Source: Bog-473 sp963726005 (GTDB lineage Bacteria > Actinomycetota > Acidimicrobiia > Acidimicrobiales > RAAP-2). Taken from it: DNA of 64,000 bases. Under the pieces are notes generated by a model that had not been told where the DNA came from, ran no database searches, and saw nothing but the letters and a program-made list of their open reading frames with translations. The position numbers and the translations under genes were made by a program. Positions 35,769 through 43,389 of the stretch are shown here, in pieces. The stretch's first letter is position 1; every line of letters starts with the position of its first letter. The DNA is taken from assembly GCA_963726005.1 (NCBI GenBank), contig CAVSAT010000002.1, positions 186,001 to 250,000 on the forward strand, read 5' to 3'.

Positions 35769-37331
35769 ATGACCACGAGCGAGATACTCACCGGCGCCCG
35801 CACGATGTGGGAGCTCGTCGACCGCCGCGCCGAGGCGTCGCCCGACCACCCCATGCTGATCGCAGCCGACGGCGAGACGGTCACGTTCGGCCAGTTCCGC
35901 GACCGCGCCGAGCGGGTCGCCGCCGGACTCCACGCCACCGGCGTGACGACGGGCTCGGTCGTCTCGTGGCAGCTCCCCACCCGCATCGACACGGTGGTGC
36001 TCTCCATTGCGCTCGCCCGCCTCGGCGCCGTCCAGAACCCCATCATCCACCTCTACCGCGAGCGCGAAGTCGGCTTTGCACTGCGCCAGACCGGCGCCGC
36101 CCTCTTCGTCATCCCCGGCACCTGGCGCGACATCGACTTCACCGCCATCGCCGAGCGCGCCCTCGCCGGCGCCGCATCGCCGCCCACGATCCTGACGACG
36201 GCGGGAGGCCTTCCGGATGCCGACCCCGCGCTCCTGCCCCCACCGCCCCCGGGGACCGACGCCGCCGACGCCCCCATCCGTTGGATCTATTACACCTCGG
36301 GATCCACCGCCGACCCCAAGGGCGTGCAGCACACCGACCAGACCCTGATCGCCGGCGGCTGGGGCCTCGCCCGCGCCCTCGATATGCGTCCCGACGACGT
36401 CGGCTCCATGGCCTTCCCCTTCGCCCACATCGCCGGGCCCGACTATCTGGTGACGATGCTCTCCATCGGGTTCCCCGCCATCCTCGTCGAGGCGTTCTCG
36501 GCGCCCGACGTCCTGCCCATCTTCCGCAAGTACGGGGCCACCATGGTCGGCGGGAGCACCGCGTTCTACGTGGCGTACCTCGCGGAGCAGCGCAAGGCGC
36601 CGGCGGACCCGATCCTCCCGGCACTGCGTGTCATGACCGGGGGTGGAGCGGCCAAGCCCCCCGAGATCCACTACGAGGTGCGCGACGAGATCGGCGGGCG
36701 CGGCGTCGTGCACGGCTACGGCATGACCGAGGTGCCGATGATCTCGAACGGTTCGCCGCACGACACCGACGAGCAGCTGGCGAACACGGACGGCAGGCCG
36801 GTGGAGGGCGCCGAGGTCCGCATCGTGACCCTCGGCGGCCGGCCGGCGGGGCCCGACGAGGAGGGCGAGGTCCGGGTCAGGGGCCCGATGGTGTTCCACG
36901 GCTACACCGATCCCGCGCTGAACGAGGATGCGTTCGACGAGGAGGGCTACTTCCGGACCGGCGACCTGGGCCGGCTGCGGGCCGACGGGCACCTCGCGCT
37001 GACCGGGCGCCTGAAGGACGTCATCGTCCGCAAGGGCGAGAACATCAGCGCCAAGGAGATCGAGGATCTGCTCTACACCCACCCCAAGGTCATCGAGGTG
37101 GCCGTGATCGGGCTGCCCGACCCGGAGCGCGGGGAGCGGGTGTGCGCGGTGGTGCAGCTCGCCGAGGACGCCCACGGGCTCGAGCTCGCCGAGGTCAGTG
37201 CCTTCTGCCGCGATGCCGGACTCATGACGCAGAAGATCCCCGAGCAGCTCGAGATCCGCACCGAGTGGCCCCGGGCGGGCACGGGCAAGATCGTCAAGAA
37301 GTCCCTGCGCGACCAGTACGCCGAGACGTGA
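35769..37331 (+). CDS. AMP-dependent synthetase/ligase (acyl-CoA ligase)
   Basis: 520 residues of the ANL superfamily. ATP loop YYTSGSTADPKGVQHTDQ; aromatic/acid site AFPFAHIAGPDYL; GYGMTEVPMISNG; GYFRTGDLGRLRADG; the hinge and C-terminal domain with GRLKDVIVRKGENISAKEIE; catalytic Lys in RAGTGKIVKKSLRDQ. It activates a carboxylate as acyl-AMP and then as acyl-CoA. AAGGAG precedes the ATG at 35769. Closest style is cyclohexanecarboxylate or medium-chain acyl-CoA ligases; the substrate is unknown. It is translationally coupled to the phosphatase gene (GTGA). Confidence 0.93.
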   Translation: MTTSEILTGARTMWELVDRRAEASPDHPMLIAADGETVTFGQFRDRAERVAAGLHATGVTTGSVVSWQLPTRIDTVVLSIALARLGAVQNPIIHLYREREVGFALRQTGAALFVIPGTWRDIDFTAIAERALAGAASPPTILTTAGGLPDADPALLPPPPPGTDAADAPIRWIYYTSGSTADPKGVQHTDQTLIAGGWGLARALDMRPDDVGSMAFPFAHIAGPDYLVTMLSIGFPAILVEAFSAPDVLPIFRKYGATMVGGSTAFYVAYLAEQRKAPADPILPALRVMTGGGAAKPPEIHYEVRDEIGGRGVVHGYGMTEVPMISNGSPHDTDEQLANTDGRPVEGAEVRIVTLGGRPAGPDEEGEVRVRGPMVFHGYTDPALNEDAFDEEGYFRTGDLGRLRADGHLALTGRLKDVIVRKGENISAKEIEDLLYTHPKVIEVAVIGLPDPERGERVCAVVQLAEDAHGLELAEVSAFCRDAGLMTQKIPEQLEIRTEWPRAGTGKIVKKSLRDQYAET

Positions 37332-37897
37332 GCCGCCCGGTGCGAACCCGGGCGGGCGGGGTCGTGGTGCCGCCGGAGCCGATCGGGAACCGCCCCTACT
37401 GCATCGTCTTCGTCTGCACGGGGAACATCTGCCGCTCGCCGATGGCGGAGGTGATCACCCGGTCGCTCGCCGCGTCCACCGAGCTCGGTGACGGCACAGT
37501 CCTGGGAGACCATCTCGACGTCCGCAGCGCCGGGACCGGTCCCTGGCACGAGGGAGAACCCATGCACGAGCTGGCCTCGGAGTCGCTGGCCCGCGCCGGG
37601 TTCCCCAGCCATGGGCACGTGGCGCACCAGGTCGTGTCCTCCCAGCTCAGGCGCATCGATCTCGTCGTCGCGCTCGACCGCCGGCACCAGCAGACCCTGC
37701 GCAGCCTGGGCGCCGACCCCGACCGCCTGGTCCTGCTCAGGCACTTCGACGCCACTGCCGGCGCCGCGGCCGACGTGCCGGACCCCTACTACGGCGACCA
37801 CGCGGTCTTCGACGAATGTCGCGACATGATCGCCGCAGCCTGCTCGGGCCTCGTCGCCTCCCTGGCGACCCACTGGGACAGGCTCTGGGCCGCCTAG
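37328..37897 (+). CDS. low molecular weight protein-tyrosine phosphatase
   Basis: 189 residues beginning at GTG 37328, which overlaps the ligase stop (GTGA). The P-loop is FVCTGNICRSPMAEV (C-x5-R-S) and the general-acid loop is VPDPYYGD. A 25-residue N-terminal extension precedes the core. The enzyme dephosphorylates phosphotyrosine or, in some actinobacteria, phosphoarginine or other small substrates. Its pairing with an acyl-CoA ligase is not standard. Confidence 0.92.
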   Translation: MSRPVRTRAGGVVVPPEPIGNRPYCIVFVCTGNICRSPMAEVITRSLAASTELGDGTVLGDHLDVRSAGTGPWHEGEPMHELASESLARAGFPSHGHVAHQVVSSQLRRIDLVVALDRRHQQTLRSLGADPDRLVLLRHFDATAGAAADVPDPYYGDHAVFDECRDMIAAACSGLVASLATHWDRLWAA

Positions 37898-38002
37898 CGG
37901 TGCCTTCGGTCCTCACTGAGCCATGAGCGCCAGCCGCGCGAAACGGCTGGTCAGCGTGCCTCCCGCTGGGGTTCGATCGCCGGACCTGTGCCATAGTGCC
38001 CC

Positions 38003-39418
38003 GTGGTCTCACGCAGGGTCATGCGGCGACGGCGCCAATTTGCCGCCGGCGGAGCGCTTCTCCTCCTCGTCCTGATCTATTTCGCGTTCATCTCGGGCGG
38101 CTCGGGTAAGGCGCCTCCGCCGCCCTCGACGACGCGGCACCAGACGACGACGGCGGCAGCCCATTTTCCCGCGCATTCACCGCTCAACCCCGCTTGGAAA
38201 GGCAGCGGCCATCCCGTCACCCTGGGCTTCGGGGGCGACGTGCACTTCGAAGGCGTCGTGGGCTCGAAACTCGCTCAGGACCCCTCGACGGCCCTCGGCA
38301 CGACGATCCCGCAGCTGTTCGCAGGGACCCAGGCCAGCATGGTGAACCTGGAGACGGTGGTCACGGACAACACCTGCCCCGAGCCGCAGTCGAAGCCGTA
38401 TGTCTTCGACGCACCGGCGTCGGCGATCACCGCTTTGAAGAGCGCCGGCATCTCGCTGACCACGGAGGCAAACGACCACGGCCTGGACTGCGGACCGCAG
38501 GGACTGTCCCAGAACCTGACCATCGCGTCGCAGAGCAGCTATCCGATCATCGGTATCGGAAACACCGCGGCCCAGGCCTTTGCCCCGTACCGGGTCACCA
38601 TCGCCGGACAGCGCATCGCGATCATCTCGGCGACGCAATTGATCGCCGACAACCTGGTGAGCACCTGGACCGCTACTGCGACCCAGCCCGGCGTCGCCTC
38701 GGCGATCGACCCGACCGAGCTGGTGCGCGAGGTGCAGCAGGTCCGCCGCACGGCCGACACCGTGATCGTCTACGTGCACTGGGGCACCGAGACGCAGGCG
38801 TGTCCAAACCCGCAGCAGGAACCGCTCGCGCAGCAGCTCGTCAAGGCCGGCGCGGACGTCGTCATCGGTGCCGACGCCCACGTCCTACTGGGGGGCGGTT
38901 ACCTCGGCAGCGCGTACGTCGACTACGGCCTGGGCAACTTCGCGTTCTACGACAACACCGCTCCCGAGACCGACAGCGGTGCGCTCATCATCACCGCCGA
39001 GGGCCGCCACGTCACCCAGGTGGTCTGGCGCCCCGCCACCATCGTGGCCGGCTTGCCCCAGCCACTCACCGGTGCGTCGGCCGCCGCGGCGGTCCAGAGC
39101 TTGAACGCGGCGCGGGCATGCACCAACCTCACGGCCGGCCCCTCGACGAGCCTCACGACAATGCACGGCGAGACGGTGCCGTTCGTCGCCCCGCCGGCGT
39201 CGGCGACGACCACGACGACCACGGTCCCCTCGTCCTCGACGAACGGCGGCGGTACCACCACGTCGAGCGCTGCGACGGGTTCCTCGGGAGCCGGATCCGG
39301 CAGCGCCTCCACGACGACCACGACGCGGCCGACCACCACGACGGGCCCGCACTCGACGAGCACGACCGCGCCCCACTCGACGACCACGTCCCCGACCGAC
39401 AACGCAGGAAGCGGCTGA
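38003..39418 (+). CDS. CapA family (poly-gamma-glutamate capsule) metallophosphatase-like protein
   Basis: 471 residues. An N-terminal membrane anchor (FAAGGALLLLVLIYFAFISG) is followed by a Pro/Thr linker and the CapA domain: VTLGFGGDVHFEGVVG, ASMVNLETVVTDN, AGISLTTEANDHGLDCG, VIVYVHWGTETQ and VVIGADAHVLLGGGYL with YGLGNFAFYD. The last 75 residues are Ser/Thr-rich with repeated Thr runs and are probably an extracellular disordered or glycosylated tail. It acts at the cell surface, perhaps in polymer biosynthesis; no other cap genes are nearby. Confidence 0.87.
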   Translation: MVSRRVMRRRRQFAAGGALLLLVLIYFAFISGGSGKAPPPPSTTRHQTTTAAAHFPAHSPLNPAWKGSGHPVTLGFGGDVHFEGVVGSKLAQDPSTALGTTIPQLFAGTQASMVNLETVVTDNTCPEPQSKPYVFDAPASAITALKSAGISLTTEANDHGLDCGPQGLSQNLTIASQSSYPIIGIGNTAAQAFAPYRVTIAGQRIAIISATQLIADNLVSTWTATATQPGVASAIDPTELVREVQQVRRTADTVIVYVHWGTETQACPNPQQEPLAQQLVKAGADVVIGADAHVLLGGGYLGSAYVDYGLGNFAFYDNTAPETDSGALIITAEGRHVTQVVWRPATIVAGLPQPLTGASAAAAVQSLNAARACTNLTAGPSTSLTTMHGETVPFVAPPASATTTTTTVPSSSTNGGGTTTSSAATGSSGAGSGSASTTTTTRPTTTTGPHSTSTTAPHSTTTSPTDNAGSG

Positions 39419-39451
39419 CGCGCCACCGCGCTGCATGCGCACGCTCCTCGG

Positions 39452-40876
39452 TCAGGGCAGGTCGATCTTCGACCAGGTGTGCGGCTGCTCCTTGAACGCG
39501 TCCTCGCCCGGGATGCGCCGGTAGCGGAAGCGGATCTCCTCCAAGTCGTTGGGATTGGTTACGGATTCCTCGGACAGCCGGAGCACCATGTCCGCCTGGC
39601 GCCGGAGCACCACCCGCTGCTCGGCCGACGTGGTGTCGAGCATGATCGAGCCGAGCGAGTCGATGAGCCGGATGAGCACGGCCGGCATGCCTCGAGACGA
39701 CTGACGGATCTTGTCGAAGGCGCGGTTGACCATGCGGGCGTACGACGGGTCGAACTCAATCAGGCGCACGTTCCCGGTTCCGTCGCGGTAGACGCCCTCG
39801 TCGAGCACCCGGCCCGAGACCCGGCCGAGCCCGGCGGACAGCCAGTCGATGCAGGTGAGCGCCGTGAAGGTGTCGTTGACCGCGGCGGACAGCGCCCGGA
39901 TGGCGATCTCGACGAGCTGGTCGATGGCGAACACCGGATCTTGCACGAGCGTGCGGTGCGGGCCCGTGACATGGGCCTTGGAAAGTGCCTTCGCCACTTC
40001 GGCCGCCGCGCCGCGCGGCCAGACCATGGCGAGCGGTCGGCCGGTGGCGAGGAAGTGGCCCGGCCTGTGCTCCAGGCGGACCACCGAGTCGGTACGGGTC
40101 GCGATGGCGATCAGCTGGGAATAGCCGACGTACTGGATGTAGCCACTCACCTGCGATGGGACGATGGCCCCCCGCTCCTCGATGAGGTTCAGCAGTTCGG
40201 GGACGGAATTGCCCGCCTCGAGCGGCGAACCGAACTCGCTCCTCCGACCGACAACCTCCGGGAACTCGGCATCGATCGACTCCATCAAGTCGTCGGCGAT
40301 CCCGGCGATGACCTCCGGCAGCTGAATGGACTTGGCGATGTGGTGGATGAAGTAGATGAGGACGGCGAGGTCGACGAGCAGGAGAGCCTCCGCCACCGAC
40401 GTGGACAGGTGGGGGACGAACCTCGGGGTCACACTGTTGATGGAGCCGAGCGCGAGGACCGAGAACACAAAGGTGCCGACAAACACACCCAGCGTCACCT
40501 GGTTGCCGATGTCGCGGACGAAGTTCCGCATCATGCGTGGACCGAACTGCTGCGACGCCAGCGTCAGCGCAAGGATCGTGATGGAGAACACCACGCCGAT
40601 GACCGTGATGACGGCGGCTGCGATGGCAATCAGGACCTGGCGCTCCGCGTCGGCACTCCCCGTACGGATCCAGAACGGCAGCAGCCTGGGATCGTGGGAC
40701 GCCGCGAGGTCGATCTCGAACGTCACGATGAACAGCAAGGCCGAGACGACGACCAGGATGCTCGGGATGACCCACAGCGTCGTCCGCAGCTCCTCCCAGC
40801 GCCAGCTGGGCAGCTGACGTCGGTCCTTGTTGATGCGCGCCGGCTGCGGCGCGACCACCTCGTCGTGGCCCGTCAT
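39452..40876 (-). CDS. DUF2254 domain membrane protein
   Basis: 474 residues with four N-terminal transmembrane segments (including TTLWVIPSILVVVSALLFIV, IAIAAAVITVIGVVFSITIL and GVFVGTFVFSVLALGSI) and a large soluble C-terminal domain. ILALTLASQQFGPRMMRNFV and STSVAEALLLVDLAVLIYFI are typical DUF2254 blocks, and SAAVNDTFTALTCIDWL is another. The start is taken at ATG 40876. Function is unknown; it may be a small-molecule or ion channel. Confidence 0.9.
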   Translation of the reverse strand: MTGHDEVVAPQPARINKDRRQLPSWRWEELRTTLWVIPSILVVVSALLFIVTFEIDLAASHDPRLLPFWIRTGSADAERQVLIAIAAAVITVIGVVFSITILALTLASQQFGPRMMRNFVRDIGNQVTLGVFVGTFVFSVLALGSINSVTPRFVPHLSTSVAEALLLVDLAVLIYFIHHIAKSIQLPEVIAGIADDLMESIDAEFPEVVGRRSEFGSPLEAGNSVPELLNLIEERGAIVPSQVSGYIQYVGYSQLIAIATRTDSVVRLEHRPGHFLATGRPLAMVWPRGAAAEVAKALSKAHVTGPHRTLVQDPVFAIDQLVEIAIRALSAAVNDTFTALTCIDWLSAGLGRVSGRVLDEGVYRDGTGNVRLIEFDPSYARMVNRAFDKIRQSSRGMPAVLIRLIDSLGSIMLDTTSAEQRVVLRRQADMVLRLSEESVTNPNDLEEIRFRYRRIPGEDAFKEQPHTWSKIDLP

Positions 40877-40999
40877 GAGGTGATGGCTGCGGGGTCGGTC
40901 ATTGGGGAGGATGTCACTCGTCGCCGACCAGTCTTCCCGGCACACCGCACAACTGCGCACTCACACTACCCGCCTGGCCTCGTCCTCCCCTGCGCCCGT

Positions 41000-42298
41000 T
41001 CACGACGGGAAGAAGCGGGGCAGATGGGCGCGGTTGGCCGCCAGCAGCCCGTCCGCCAATTCTGCGGCCAGCGGATACTGCCCGACGAGCGGGTTGGCCA
41101 GGAGCGCGCGCACCACGTCGTTGCGGCTCCCCGAGCACGCCGCCTCGACGGCGAGCCGCTCGTAGGCCTTCGCGTGCTGGACGAGGCCGAGCATCTCCGA
41201 CGGCATGGATCGCTGGGGCAGCGGGCGGGCGCCGTGCGCGTCCACGACGGCGGTCGTCTCCACCACCGCGTCGTCGGGCAGGCCCGGGATGGCGCCGTCG
41301 TTGCGCATGTCGACGACCTGTACGTCACCGGTCCCGTCGTGCAGGGAAGCCATCAGGCGCACCGCCGCCAGCGAGTAGTAGGCACCACCCCGGTAGGACA
41401 GGGCAGCCGGCTTCGTTGCCAGTGCCGGGTCGCGGTATTCCTCGAGCAGTTTGTTCTCCAGCTCCGCCACGACTTCGGCTCGGGACCGGTGGCCCGGCGC
41501 CGACTGCTGCGCCACCTCGGCGTCGTGCCCGTAGTAGTAGTGCACGTAGTACGACGGGAACGCATGTTGAAGTCGCAGGACGTCGATGGGCATCCCACTC
41601 TCGAGCTCGAGCTCGGGCCCGAAGCGCTCGAAGAGCTCGAAGAGGCGATCCTCCCCGCCGACCGTCTTCTTCACCCGGGCCGACCGGATCCACGTGAGAT
41701 GGTTCAGCCCGACGTGCTCGATCTCGACCTCATCGGGCTCGACCCCGAGATAATGACCGATGCGACGCTGGGCCCAGATGGCGACGTTGCACAGTCCGAC
41801 GGCGCGGTGGCCTTCGTCGAGCAGCGCCTGGGTCACGATCCCCACCGGGTTGGTGAAGTCCACCAACCACGCACCCGGGTTGGCCCGGGCCGCCATCTCC
41901 TCGGCCAGCCCGAGCACGACGGGCACCGTGCGCAGCGCCTTGGCCAGCCCGCCCGCGCCGACGGTCTCCTGGCCCAGGCATCCGTACCCCACCGGCAGCG
42001 TCTCGTCGACGTGGCGGGCCGCCTGGCCGCCGATCCGCAGCTGGACGACGACGAAGTCGGCTCCTTCGAGCGCGGCATGCGGATCGGCCGTCGTCCAGAA
42101 CGTCCCACCCCATCCGCGCTTCCGCAGGATCCGCTCGGAGAGGCCACCCACGACCTCGCGCCGGAGGTCGCTCGGATCGAGCAGGACGAGGTCGTCGACG
42201 ACGATCCGGTCTTCGTGATCACACAGGCCGTCGACCAGTTCCGGCGTGTACGTGCTCCCCCCACCGACGACGGCCACCTTGGTCCCCACGAAGCGCAA
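41000..42298 (-). CDS. glycoside hydrolase family 4, 6-phospho-beta-glucosidase-like
   Basis: 432 residues. VAVVGGGSTYTPELVDGLCD is the NAD-binding loop, FVVVQLRIGGQAARHVDE and ETVGAGGLAKALRTVPV are conserved, LVDFTNPVGIVTQAL, GLCNVAIW (metal Cys) and GLNHLTWIR (metal His) identify GH4. The mechanism uses NAD+ and Mn2+ in an oxidation-elimination route, normally on 6-phosphoglycosides. It is divergent from a BadF-type kinase with only 14 bp between starts, and no PTS gene is visible. Confidence 0.93.
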   Translation of the reverse strand: MRFVGTKVAVVGGGSTYTPELVDGLCDHEDRIVVDDLVLLDPSDLRREVVGGLSERILRKRGWGGTFWTTADPHAALEGADFVVVQLRIGGQAARHVDETLPVGYGCLGQETVGAGGLAKALRTVPVVLGLAEEMAARANPGAWLVDFTNPVGIVTQALLDEGHRAVGLCNVAIWAQRRIGHYLGVEPDEVEIEHVGLNHLTWIRSARVKKTVGGEDRLFELFERFGPELELESGMPIDVLRLQHAFPSYYVHYYYGHDAEVAQQSAPGHRSRAEVVAELENKLLEEYRDPALATKPAALSYRGGAYYSLAAVRLMASLHDGTGDVQVVDMRNDGAIPGLPDDAVVETTAVVDAHGARPLPQRSMPSEMLGLVQHAKAYERLAVEAACSGSRNDVVRALLANPLVGQYPLAAELADGLLAANRAHLPRFFPS

Positions 42299-42312
42299 CG
42301 TAACATCCGAGC

Positions 42313-43371
42313 GTGTCCGATCCCTCTGCCGTCGAGCCCGCTGTGTTGGCCTTCGACGGGGGCAGCACGAAGACCGACGTCGTCCTCGTCGCGCGCACCG
42401 GCGCCGTCATGGGTCGGGCCCGCGTCGGCCCGAGCAACCATCAATTGATCGGCGTCGAGGGCGCCATCGATGCGCTGACACAGGCGGTGGCCGAGGTCCT
42501 GGACGACGCACACCGGTCGGGCCGGGACCGGCCCATCTGCCCGACGGGGGTGTACTGCCTCGCCGGGATCGACCTGTCCGTCGACGAGGACACCCTCGGT
42601 GCCGCGATCGGCGCCAAGGGATGGACGACGGACACCATCGTGCGCAACGACACGTTTGCCGTCTCACGGACGGGCACGACGTCCCCGTGGGGTATCGGCG
42701 TCGTGTGCGGCACGGGAATGAACTGCGCCGGCGTCGGCCCCGACGGCAGGACGGTCCGCTTCCCCGCGCTCGCCGAGCTGTCCGGGGACTTCGCGCCGGG
42801 CGGCGCGTGGCTGGGGGTGCGTGCCCTCGGGCTGGCGCTACGTGCCGGCGACGGCAGGGGGGCCGCCACCGTGCTGCGCGAACGGGTGCCGGCCCACCTG
42901 GGCGAGCCCGATGCGGAGGCGGTGCTCACCGGCATCTACACCGGCGCCATCGCCTACCCCCGCCTCTTCGAGCTGGCACGCGTGCTCCTCGACGCCGCGG
43001 CTGCCGGCGACGCCGTGGCCCGCCAGGCGGCCGACGCCCTGGCCGACGAGGTCGTGGCCTTCGTCCGCGCCGCCGTCGTCCGGCTCGACCTGCAGGACGA
43101 GATCGTCGAGGTGGTGCTCGGCGGGGGCGTGTTCGACACCGGCGATACCGCCTTCCTCGACCGCGTCGCCGACGGAGTGCACGCCGCAGCACCCCGAGCC
43201 GTCCTCGTCCGGCTCGACGCCCCTCCCGTGCTCGGTGCCGCTCTCATCGGGCTCGATGCGATCGGGGCGCCCCCGCACGCCCTGGCCGCCCTCCGAGAAG
43301 CACTCGGCGCTGATGCCGCAGCCGCGACGGATACCCCGTCCGCGCCGGCAGGGAGCAACTCCGGACCGTAG
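42313..43371 (+). CDS. BadF/BadG/BcrA/BcrD ATPase family, N-acetylglucosamine-kinase-like
   Basis: 352 residues of the ASKHA superfamily. AVLAFDGGSTKTDVVLVA is the first phosphate motif; YCLAGIDLSVDED, IVRNDTFAVSRTG, GIGVVCGTGMNCAGVG (second phosphate motif) and IVEVVLGGGVFDTGD follow. The best match in style is eukaryote-type N-acetylglucosamine kinase rather than benzoyl-CoA reductase subunits, as the Fe-S cysteines are missing. Start GTG 42313. Shared promoter with the GH4 gene suggests both handle the same glycoside. Confidence 0.88.
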   Translation: MSDPSAVEPAVLAFDGGSTKTDVVLVARTGAVMGRARVGPSNHQLIGVEGAIDALTQAVAEVLDDAHRSGRDRPICPTGVYCLAGIDLSVDEDTLGAAIGAKGWTTDTIVRNDTFAVSRTGTTSPWGIGVVCGTGMNCAGVGPDGRTVRFPALAELSGDFAPGGAWLGVRALGLALRAGDGRGAATVLRERVPAHLGEPDAEAVLTGIYTGAIAYPRLFELARVLLDAAAAGDAVARQAADALADEVVAFVRAAVVRLDLQDEIVEVVLGGGVFDTGDTAFLDRVADGVHAAAPRAVLVRLDAPPVLGAALIGLDAIGAPPHALAALREALGADAAAATDTPSAPAGSNSGP

Positions 43372-43389
43372 CGAAACGGCGGGGTGAGC

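Noticed and set aside
35807..37897. 696-residue plus-strand frame across the acyl-CoA ligase and phosphatase
   Set aside because: Only its last 189 residues (the phosphatase, from 37328) are real. The earlier part is an Arg/Pro/His-rich reading of the ligase gene in another frame.
39479..42448. 989-residue open frame on the plus strand opposite the DUF2254 and GH4 genes
   Set aside because: It is antisense to two clear minus-strand families. High-GC genes often leave a long open frame on the opposite strand, and its protein has the biased composition of a shadow.
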